Positions 13,601-25,600 of a stretch of 64,000 nt of DNA are shown in pieces (position 1 is the first letter of the stretch; every line of letters begins with the position of its first letter). The stretch is taken from positions 10,295,001 to 10,359,000 of the forward strand of contig OU612066.1 in the NCBI GenBank assembly GCA_914767715.1. Direction: 5' to 3'. A program made the translations under genes and the position numbers. The notes under the pieces are model-generated. The model ran no database searches and was not told the origin of the DNA. It saw only the letters and a list, made by a program, of their open reading frames with translations. The stretch is from Membranipora membranacea. Lineage: Eukaryota > Bryozoa > Gymnolaemata > Cheilostomatida > Membraniporidae.

Positions 13601-16600
13601 TATTCCAGATGGACTGCTACCTGCATGAATGCAGGAAGATTTGAATATTGTTTGTTTTGCCCTCTAATTAGTGATTCGCCCAGTTTTTTATGATGATGTG
13701 ATATGTGGTTCTAATGGATCTATTTGTTTCCAGACAATCTTGTGGCAATCCCGTCATTGAGGAATGTCGATCTGTGCTCTCTTACTCAACATCAAGGCGT
13801 CCACTCGAGGCTCAGAACGCTATGAAAGACCTTCTTCTCAGAACTGCCAACAGAACCATGAGTTGTTATGAAGATTCCAAGTTCTACATGTGCTCTTATA
13901 TTGCACCACACTGCTACGGAAAAGGCACAGTGCAAGAGTTCTTACTGCCATGCAAACAAAGCTGTGAAGGTTTGTTTTGAGATAAACGCCTCGATCAATT
14001 TTTGAATTTTAATTTGCAGGTAACCAAGTTTTTAGCTGGAGATTTATTCATGTTAGCACCTCCCAACATAGTGCGTGTGTCGTCGGAGGGCTCGACTGTG
14101 TGACCTGGTGTCACAACCTGTAATTTTATGAATTTATAAATAATTTGCATCCTACACTACCTAATTTTGTTTTGTAATAGTTCCTAGCGTGATTGTGCGC
14201 CAGCAACCAACAATGTTGGGTGGCTCTAAAATTCATTGACTGTCTGGATTTGATGAATCGGATATGAACTAGGATGGGAAATTTTTAACCATTGTTTTGT
14301 CAAAAGGCATGTAATAATGCTTCCCTGTTCAATATCATTTACTTATTGGCAATCATAATGATGGTGGTGTGATGAATATAATTTTGAATCCTTCTGCAGA
14401 CTATAACCGTCAGTGTAAAGAGGCTTTGGAAGATGTACCTGATAAGACAGCACTTGAGTGTCTGCCGCTGCCGTCATACGTGACAGAAGTAAACAGATGT
14501 GCATATAGAGGCACTCCACCTACACCTGAAGTAGCTGTTACTCCAAAACCGGACAGTAAGCCTTTAGTAACTGCATCATTCAGTCAAATAACATAGGGAG
14601 TGTAGATACACCAACTGCTATCCTATGTCGGATGCTTAGGTTGACTACTATGTACACCACTGGTAATAAGTGGTCGGAGGGGGAGGGGAGGCCGGTGCTG
14701 TAAGATTTCAATAAGATAGCTATACTTCTATACTTTAAACTAAAAAAATTATGTCAATAAAGAAGCTTAATTGCATCTTGAGTGCCAAATAGCCAAACTT
14801 TCTCTAGCTAATGTAGATTTCTCCTCGAAAGTAACTGCAATATTTAATGATGCATGATGTTCTCTTGTCTGTTTTAGTTGGACGAGCTGAGCTTTGTTAT
14901 CCAATTCACCACAGCTATTGCTCGAACATCCCATGGCATTCTGCTTTCCTACCAAACTACAGAAATCACACCACTGTGGTCAGTATATTATGCTCTATAT
15001 ATCTATATGATCTCGTTCTCCCTTTCCAGCTCGTAATAACGTAATAACTTTTATTTACTCTCACAGTATCCTTGAACCTATTTTTTTTCAATAACCTCAA
15101 ATTTTCAATTGATAACTATGGTACTATTTGTCAAGGATAGAGCTGTGATGCAGGGAGTTTAATTGATTTTGTTACCCTTTTTGTGAATTCAGAAAGATAC
15201 GAACGTTGTAACTGTTGATTCGTTATTATTTTGTTTACTATTACAGTCCGAGGCATACGAGTACCTGAGTTTTGTGCAAGCTCTGACTGACAGTGGACTA
15301 CGCTGCCATGACAATCTACATGCTCTGATGTGTGGAACTCTACTACCTAAATGTGATGCAAACTTTAACAGAATCCCTCCATGCAAATCTTTCTGTCTAG
15401 GTAAAAATAAGTGATCTTTGAGATGAAACCCAGGCTACGTATGCAAGCTTGTACCTAGTTGGTTCTTTATGATCTCCCATTTATCCCTTGTATTTATCTC
15501 TGCGTAATTTTGCCTGAAATAGGTGAAGCCAATGGACCCAACAAGGATAACGGAGTTCAAACATTAGATTTTCTGCTGATAATATGGCTCCATTAAGGTA
15601 AACCACACGAACATGAAGTTGCTATAATTGATTGATCTATTTCTATTCACAGAGGTGGTTGCCAACTGTTCTGTGATGCTCGGTAATCTTCCAGTTAATA
15701 TCCCGATAGACTGTGATATGTTCCACAGAGATTTCAACTGTACAACTGCGGGACCGCCTACAGTAATCTCTCGTAAGTAATACATCGGTTTTACCGATGA
15801 TTTGTAGGCCAGCGGATTACTTGCATTTTTTACACTGCGGTTTTGGAGATTAATTCTGATGCAGAAATAACATAATTGGAAGATTTAAAGACAGAGGATC
15901 ATAAATAAAAAACAGATTACAAAACAAACAGAATATACTTATAATATTCATTGGGTTCACGGCTGAGGACATTTGAATCAACCACCATTTTTAAGATTGT
16001 GATCAACAATTCCTGATCAATAGATCCCTATCTTGGTTCATTTGGTGTGTTGCAGAAATTTTTCTAGTCTGCCATGCCGTAATTATATTTATGTCCTGGT
16101 AGGCAAGTTTACCGTGATGTATTTGTAAACCCTTAATTATCGCAATTAAGTTTTTAATACTACTGTTTAAAGAATGTTGTGGTAAAACAAATTGCTGGTG
16201 TTCAGGCTCTTGTCTTTGCCTGTAGACAAACATCTCGTCTCTGAGGCTTATCTGATTGATATTGTGGACTTCGCTCTTTACTGGTGACGCAACACCTCCT
16301 CTTAACAGTTCTACTTTCAACTAAGAGATGTTACGTGATTTGACTAGACTATGTAATGTCCACCTGAGTCCCGGCTGCCCTGTAACTTCCCATTGGCCAT
16401 TGGCATTATTTATGATCCATCCCTCAGCCACGTAGTAATAACCCACCCTTTTCTTGCAGCATGTGATGAGGATGTGCAGTATACTTGTATGGACCACCAG
16501 CAGTGTATACCTCGTGGTGACCGATGTAACGGATTCCCCAACTGCAATGATGGCTCTGATGAACATGGATGCGGTATGTGCTTTTATTTTTGCATGATAG

Positions 16601-19600
16601 TATAGTAAGTTAATGGTTTGATATTTGTTTTCTGGCAGGAAAGGGCAGCTGGGGCCCCTCATATTAGGACAATGGTATACAAGGTTTTGTGCGGCTGTTC
16701 TTCCGCAAGCCACAGTGTCTACAGAACAGGTTGATAGTGGTCGAATAGGGTTACTAATGACTAGGAAACTTTTCACCATGGAGTACTGCGTTGTGTCCAG
16801 GCTTGGGTTTACCCAAAGACTATCAAATTGTTACCTCTATGGCTTTGCAGCATTCTTGATGGCTGCGGTGTTGTCTATTGTGTTAAATTTGACAAGTGGC
16901 AGATATTACAGGGGGCGATGATGAATAGGGGAAGTGGAAATGATCGAATGAAACATCTGCATCAATACTGCAAAAAGAATCAGCCTTTATGCCAAGTCTG
17001 ACACTAGAGGATGTGTCAAAGTATGGCTTTCTACTTGTAACTCCATGTTAAATGGTCAAATTAAAAACCTGGGATTGTCACAGTAAGCTACCGATACCAA
17101 CGCCCACAGCTCACATGACTGATGAACTTCAGGCATATCAGCAGTGAAACTTAAGGGCCTATGAGATGTTCATGAAGTTATTTAGGATGTCCTGGTGGTC
17201 TCTTAATCCTTTCCATATCCTTGGAGAAAAGTACTTTCATGCCAACCAGATATTGCAAAATTGTATCTATTAGTCATATCAGTAAGATAGGCCATTACTT
17301 GTTTGTAAATGAGTGTGCGGTAATCTGGTTCATCTTGTTTTTTAGTCATGAACAATCTACATTAGCTATTACACATCATGGTGACAAAGGTGGCGTGTGC
17401 CTGCGTAACTTAACTGTTTCTAGGCAACTCTTTGTAAAACGATGGTTTGGGTTTGGATGGAATTTTGTATACCCCTCCCTACCGATTGTAATGCTATTCC
17501 TGATAATGGAATCCGTGGCCTGGTTGTATCTGAGATGAGAAAATGTGCAAACAGATATACTTTATGGTCTTTCACAAAAAAGGGTGGAAAAACAATGAAC
17601 TACAACATACCTTTGAAAACAAAAAATCGAAATTTGCAATCTGCTAAAATTATTGTAACAAAGAAGATTATAGGCTTTACCATACACATTTATTTTGAAT
17701 GATCACGCAAAAAATCAAAATGGGCTATTAAATTAGGTAAATTACACTTAGAATTTGTTAATCTGCCATAAGTAGGCTATTTAAATAATGGAACCATTAG
17801 TTCTACCATTCCCATACATACCAGTTTTATTTACCTTTTTTACGTTAACACCGTGGTAATATATTCAATAGTGTTGTAATGGATGTGCTTACACCTGGCC
17901 ATGACCATCAGTAAATTGAGTTCATGGCTGAAAAACAAGACATGTGATGTCCAGACAAAAAAATTTATTTTAAGCGGTTTAATTATAGAACAATATTTTC
18001 CTCTTCATTACACCGGATATCTTTAGCCTATGTATCTTTAGCGAACAAGAATGTCATAGTCAAGAGGTAGCAAGTACTTGTTATTGTGTACAAATATAAG
18101 ACGACCTGGTGTGTGATAGATAGAGCCGAGAGAGGGTCTGCTCTATAATTACAAAGTATAATATTAGGTTAGAGTAATTGATAAGCATGCAGCACTTGCA
18201 CACTTGCGCGACAGAATCACTTTGTTGTGACTCAGCAAAAGATGAATAGAAGGGAGTTAGATTGTCCTAGATCTCTCTCACACTGCTTGGTCATTTCCTG
18301 TACATTTAAAACTGAACAGCAGCGCTGAGAGAAATATGCTGCTGCCGCTGCTTAAATGAACATGTTCCTAAAATAAATCTTTCCGAATCCATAACATGTC
18401 ATCTTTGATCTTGGTTAAATTTCATGAAATGCCCATGGAATCAATGCTACCATGGTGGGCCTTTCTTCTTTTTGTATCATATATGACATCTTTTGGGACC
18501 CGTACCTATCCACGCCAAGGGCGATAGAGGAATAGATTTCATAAGCAATGTTACCTATGATTATTTAATTCTCTGCTTCTGTGTTGACAAGTTTTGATGG
18601 TGAGGTTCCCCACCATCAAAACTTGTCAACACAGGCTACTTCTGTGCGTACCATGTGTATATACATGGAGTAAATGCTGTTATGAGGTGAGTATTGTTGA
18701 TGGCACAATTTATTTTCTGTTTTGCAGCTGATGTAGTTCAGTCTTGTGATGCCGGAGAATTCAAATGTCCGAGTACAGGACTGTGTATAAAATCTGACTG
18801 GAAATGTGACAACTACAATGACTGCGGAGATGGGTCAGATGAAGTCGACTGCCGTAAGTATAAAGATCCCCCTCTGTCTCGTTGAAAATAGAGTTGTCGG
18901 CAACGGCGGGTTAGGGTATAGGGTATCGTCCCAACACGAGCCACCTACCCGTTAAATATGGCGGTCAAATAAGACATAGTGTATGGGAAATAAAAGTTAC
19001 TCCTAACTTAGCCATCCATACTTATTAGCCAGATTAGCCGTGTGAGAGGGTGTGGGACTGCAACAGTACAGATCTCCTGTGTGTCTGACAAAGCTAAATT
19101 TCTCTCTTGAACCTTGTCATAAACAAGATCATAAAATGCCTAATTATGCAAATTGAGATGGAAATTAATATTGCTGTAGACATTTTGTTAAAATTAGAAA
19201 CTTGATGCATGTAATCTTTTTTGGGTGCGTTGAAACCAGATTTGGTCAATGATTCAGCGAAGTTAGCTATTCTATATATGTCTCCTGGAAGTCAGCTTTG
19301 ATCCTCAGTTTTGTAAGCTATGCACGCCACAATTTTACAATAGAGTAATTAAGTTCTGATTTAACATAGTTTTCTGGAATTTAACTCTCTTTTAAGCCAA
19401 GCAAAATAATTAATAACCCTCTTTAAAGCACTTCTCGCATTGATGAATTTACACCAAATTAATCGCCTTAGAATCTGAGATCAGCCTGTTTTACTATTAT
19501 TGTCTAACAATGTGAAATTGCCCACTTCATCCTTACTTTCTTCTCATAGATAATGTCCAACACCTAGATAAAAAACAGTCAAATGATATGTTATTTATAG

Positions 19601-22600
19601 ATGACAACATCCCAGCAACAAAATAAGACCAATGCCACTACTTAGTAGTACTATAATAATATCAGTGAGTAAGGTACTTAACTCAGACCCACAAACAGCA
19701 GCTGTAGCAGCTGTGAAACCAACAAGATTATTTCAAATCCCTCATTTTGACCAGATAATCTGCACCTTGCATTGGAACCAATCCAACTGCTATTGGTCTA
19801 ATACAGATGGATAGATGCGGACACCAGGAAATCATCTACATGACATGACTCATTCTGGTTGATCAGATTTGCATATCAGCTACACCCAATCTACTTCCAA
19901 TGGTGGAGCAACTCCTAAATCAGGAGCTTTACTTGATATAGCCTGAGGCCGGTTTGGTAGGTAATCATATCATAATGATTGTTTTTGTGTTACAGAATGC
20001 GGAGATGATAAGTTCACCTGTGGCTCTCAGGATGGCACACCACGATGCATCGATGCCAGCCAGCAATGCGACGGCTACTTCAACTGCTTTAACCATGAGG
20101 ATGAAATGCACTGTGACAACTTTACATGTTTAGATGATCAGGTAGGTGCAACTCGGAAACCATAGAACTCTGTCAATAATGGTGTCTCTTCTTTATCAAA
20201 ATTTGCCTTTTGCATGTAACTTGTCATAATTGGATATGCAAACAGTTTATTGATTATGCCGTTGATATTCTCAGAAACCCCTTATGTTTTCCTCCACTTA
20301 AAAAAAATGGTTCACTTGTATGTTTTTATCTACATAAATGATTTGTAATGTGATATGTTGTATAATTGGACGGTTTTTATGTGATATGTTGTCTTATTGG
20401 ACAGTTTCGATGTGACAATGGACACTGCAGACCACAGAGGTTCCTGTGTGACGGAGATGATGATTGCGGTGATATGAGCGATGAGAAAGACTGCCTAGGT
20501 AATGATTTATCATGAATTATTATTATTTTCTGATAGGCCTATAGTCTACACAAAGGCAATACTGTTCAGGTACAACTGTTTAAAAGTTTGTGTAACTTGT
20601 ACCTTGTACCTGTATGATATTCTTATGAATGTGTTCCCATAAATAAAAATTAGCATGATTGAAGTGATCCAACAGTTTCCAGATAATACAAAATTATGTA
20701 TCTAACATCTCAGATGTGACCAAGCTTCTGTACTGACGTGATATTGTAATAACTATTTGCTTCTTTCAGAGTAGCTAAGTTGGTTCTTGTTGGTTCTGTA
20801 ATCCATTTGGAACTTAGGTTACCGTAACACAACTTATCTGCTTGAAAACGGATACTTTGTCTCTCAGAAACCATAATCTTACCCTTTAGTTTGTCTTGAT
20901 CTTTAGGTCGCAAAGCTAGGAACGTCACTAGTATAACACTTTCTTATACAATATGATATATATTGGGTACCACTGCCGTTTCAACCAAAACATTTATATC
21001 TTTTCAAAAAGACGAACACACAAAGCATAATATTAACATCCATTCACTTTTTCACAGCTAAAGAGGTTTGTCGAGAGGGAGAGTTTAAATGCGTGAATGG
21101 ATCTAGAGCGTGGGGACTCAGCCTGACAGCATGTATGCCTATGGCGTGGAGATGTGATGCAGAGAGAGACTGTAGTGATACATCAGATGAAAAAGACTGC
21201 CCAAGCTTTTGTAATCCAAACCCGTGCTCGTGAGTCCTGACGAACTAATCCTGCTGCATTGTGGGAGTTTTGTTGTGTATCTTATGAAACTGATGGTTAT
21301 ATCACAGAGTAAGGATATACTAGTAAGGACATATCCTTACTCTGTGGTTATATGCAAGTGGTCGTTTCAATCTGATTTCATTTGTGAATGAATACTGTAT
21401 GACACCAGCATAGTTTGGCAGATTTCCAATAATGATTAGTGAATAATGATACGTAATACATTGGTTGATGGCCAAACATGAATATTTCCAATGATGCAGC
21501 AAGAATTCTGCTCTTTCCGAGAAGTGATTGGATCTGAATAACTTGTATCTTAGATTGTAATCTTCAAGAAATTTAAGTTTATGCAAGTCTAATTACAAGT
21601 TAAGCTTATCATTATCTTTGATTTAAGATTCATCATGTCTACAGATATGATCTTATCAGATTTATTTTGAGTTATATTAATTGATAATTCTATGTTCAAC
21701 CAAGTGGTTACCTGAAACTTACACCAAGTTTGGTCCATTTGCCTGCATACAAAGTTGCTCCCGATGATCCACTGGTCACTACGCAGCGGCGTGGCCATAT
21801 CGGGAGCAACTCCGTATGCAGGCAAATGGGAGCAGCTCCAGATGCAGCAAATGGATTAAACTTGGTCTACCTGAAGCTATACAGCTTCATGAAAGCTGCC
21901 CACCTAGCACCTTGATTACAAAACCAGTAAGCTACTCCCAACCCAAACATATTTAAAGCGACATCCATTCTTCACTGTCAGGCGTATTGTCAATTGTTTG
22001 CCTGTTATTGACATGTATTTTTTAAACTTGCAGACATCAAGGAAACTGTACCGGAGATCCATCAGGATACAGGTGTGAATGTCCGGCAGGAACCGCTGGA
22101 TCTAACTGTCAAATAGGTAACGCAATCAATACATTTATATAATAAATGAGCTCTAAAACAAGGGTCCATGACACGTTGTTATGAGTTCAAATGTAATCCA
22201 AACTCAAAGACCTTTCATAACCTTAGAGAAAAGCATCAACACTTCCCTGAGAGGAGAAGAGGTTAAACTAGATTCTCTTGGACTAGATTCTCATATATAT
22301 GCCCTACCACTATGTTAGATAGAAGCTACTCTTGTTAGGACTATTCAATCTACCACCCATAGTAATAAATGTGTAGATCTGTGCGAGTCTGAGCCCCCAA
22401 CACTCTTGCCCCACCCCACCCCACCCCCCTAGCCCCTCCCCGGCTACTATCAGATGAGTTTAGTCACAAACCCAACCACACCTGTGCCCAAGCAGTGAGG
22501 AGTGGCATGTCAGATTCGACCATGCACACACAGTAATCATTGATCTATAAAAAAAAATTATGTAGATTTATCAAGCTTATTATAATCGCTTAACCATCTA

Positions 22601-25600
22601 AAATAATAATAAATGAGAATGCGGTTTTGAGATTAAAAGTTGTTTTTGTTGTAGTTGAGAACCTCCCGGAGATTTCCTGTTTTACTCCCATCACTATAGA
22701 AGCATGTAAAGCCCCGCTAGCTCCCTACCATAACTTTACCATCTCATCACCAAACAGTCAGGCTACAGTATCTCAAGAAATCACTGTAAGTATACCGATA
22801 GACGAGACCCTCTAAATTGGTCGGTGACCAGAAGAGGGGCCATCAATGACCTCCATTTTCTTTAATGCCCTATTATGTTTGGATATTATTTATTATTATT
22901 ACAATAATTGCCTGATTTGCATTTCTATGCAAGGTGCACAGCAGCGATAAGCCAGATAAACCACCACCAGATTGGGGCTTAACTTTACTGAAGCTGTGCA
23001 ATGCTCTGCAACAATAGTTTATACCATACTACGATGGAGGAACCAAAGGTCATGGTTTCTACTGTTCAGAGAGATGATTGTACCATTTATCTCTCTCATC
23101 AATCTTTACCTCTTTCAGGAGGTTAACCTTGTTTGTGACCAGTATCATAGCTGGTTGGTTTCCTCACCATTACTCATTGCTTTCTCTGGATCCACACAAA
23201 ACAATACTCCCACTCCCTTTTCTTTTTGCGAACGTTAAATGCTTTGACTTGTGATGATATAATAACCGATACATTCATTTATTTTGGATGACAATGACGA
23301 TTCCTTTCACTGTGTAGAGTGGATCTAGTCTTATTTGGCCTTAGAAGAAAAATGAGCATTTTCTTACCTATCAACCGCTAATGGTCTTTAATTAATTGGA
23401 AACAGCTTGCCAACATTGGCGATGAAGAAATTAAGTGCTAGGGATTATAACCATGATCTGATAAGCTAACCACACTAGCTTTTTTTTACATGTGGTTGGG
23501 AACATTCTAGTAAACAGTTTTTTTAATCATGTGATGCAAGACCAGGGAAGTTTACCTCTCACTCGTGTTTTTGCTTTTTGCGTGAAAACTATCCAGTCAC
23601 ACTTTTCCTGTGTTTACCTGTGCCCGCCCGCCCCTCTATAATCACGTTATTACAGAGTGGGACAAGCATTTCCTTGTTTCCCAGCCACCACAGCTTGGTG
23701 ACAGGATGTGATGACTGTCCAGCCCCAAATTATCATAACTCATTTAGCACCAGGGGCTATCTTTTTTTCATTCTGCAGACGTCATTTTGATAAGTCCTTT
23801 GTGACGGGCTAAAGCTCAAAACATGACGATACGGCCACCTTTTCTATTATCGTTTGCCAAGAAATCCATTACCACTGGTCAGTCTCTGAATTCATCAAAT
23901 CAACACCTTTTTTTGCCATGCTAACCTGAGGCTGATTTTCTAAGATATGTTCTGTTTGCTTTGATACCTAGAAAATTGAAGCTAATTTTTTCGATTTTTT
24001 ACAGCTGGGAATACAGAAATTCAGTGAATGTTATGAGCATGCAGCCGAGTTCTTGTGCAGTTATTCGTTGCCCCAGTGTGGTCAGCTATCATTCCCAGAG
24101 TTCCCATGTAAGAGTATGTGCCGCGAGTTCAGGGCCCGCTGTGCCCACAAGCTCAACGAATCTGAGGCTATCGACAGGCTTATTGAGTGCGACACTCTTG
24201 CTGATGACCATTTGAACCCTAATGCAGGATGTTTCAAGCTGGATCACACAACACCCACCATAGCTCCCCCTACAAATGGTGAGCATACTTGAACTTTGAT
24301 CGCTCAGTATGATTTGTTGTTACTCTGTGTGATTGAACTTGAGTGTCCATCGTCTTGAGTATTATAGATGGCCTCCCTCAACTGTTTGTTCATCAACATT
24401 TCAAAAAGCATTCAATTTATTAGTCTACTGCTGTTGAAAGGATGAATGACGCAGCAATATTTTTTTTGTTATCATCTTGATTTAAGTTTTTGTTTTATTG
24501 TTATTTTTAGACTCCAGCTTAGGTTGTCGAGATCTGAAAATCAACTACTGTGACGGTATTGGATACACCAAAACATTCTATCCCAACTTCTTCAATCAGA
24601 CGACCCAGGTAAGTGACAAACCACTATATAATAATAGATCTTAATGATCTTATTGAAGCAGTCACTGTCCAAAGTTGTACTAGGAGAGGTCATGTTGTTG
24701 TTAGCTGCAGTTGTTGTGACATAGCTTTTTTTCTTGCTTTGGAAGACTCCACAATTCCACACTGGGTATAATAATAACTATTCTGGTATTAAATGGTGAA
24801 CCTTTTTTAACTCTGATATATGTACAATAGAAATTGATATGGTGCTTCTCTTATTTGAATGGACATGCAACTCAATTTTAAAAAAACAAACCCACTTCAA
24901 ACAGAATTTGTAACCTTTGCTTGGTAACTTTGACATGAGCTAGGAATGCATCCCGTTGTTTAATGGCTTCTATAACCTGATATTTATAGCCGGACAGTGT
25001 TTGTATAGTTGCCTATCTTGTTTCATTAGGGTGAGGCAGAATGGCTAATGGATCAGATCGAGCATGCACACAGCAGTATGCCAAACTGTAACCCATATCT
25101 CAAACATTTCGGCTGCTCTATTGTTGCACCAAAGTGTAACGCTAACGAGACTGCTAGAGTTCCACCATGTAGAGAACTCTGCCATGGTGAGTTAGTCCTA
25201 TAAGTATATCGGAAGCACAATGCATTGTCTTTTAAACCATTTGGTTGTACGTACGCTATTCTAGGTTTTACATTCAAGTTATCCAAAGTATTATGATGAG
25301 AAGACAACCTTAAAAAATAAGCTCATGATTATGCTGCATTATGCTTTAATCAAAGAGTTGCACCTCTTGCTCCATAATCAGTTCGAAAACTCTTTCTATA
25401 CAAGCATGTTCATGGAGTTTTCGCTCATCGCTTACAATCAACAAAATAAAGGAGGTGTTCATTCTACCGCAATATTACAATAATATCATGTCATTTTCTT
25501 TTTAGCTGTACAGTTTGATTGCGGATATTGGATGGACTACATGCAATGGAGATTCCCTTTTGTTTGTGATGATTTCCCACTAGCTAACTCTACAACAGAG

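Larger units (their letters stand above)
13734..22116 (+). other. Receptor block 1: Fz1-Fz2-LDLa1-5-EGF1
   Basis: Exons 13734-13969 and 14400-14555 (Fz1); 14878-14978, 15247-15400 and 15653-15772 (Fz2); 16460-16573 (LDLa1); 18728-18853 (LDLa2); 19996-20141 (LDLa3 and start of LDLa4); 20405-20498 (rest of LDLa4); 21058-21229 (LDLa5 and start of EGF1); 22034-22116 (rest of EGF1). Residues about 294-794. Fz1 shows all ten CRD cysteines. LDLa1 and LDLa2 carry the calcium-binding pattern CxxxxDCxDGSDE, with CNGFPNC in LDLa1. LDLa3 is degenerate: after CDGYFNC the acidic box reads FNHEDEMHC and lacks the SDE. The first introns of Fz1 and Fz3 differ in position, so module boundaries have drifted. 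Confidence 0.85.

Noticed and set aside
16321-16779. Longest minus-strand open frame inside the receptor gene (152 codons)
   Set aside because: It lies opposite the LDLa1 exon and has no domain, start context or splice signals.
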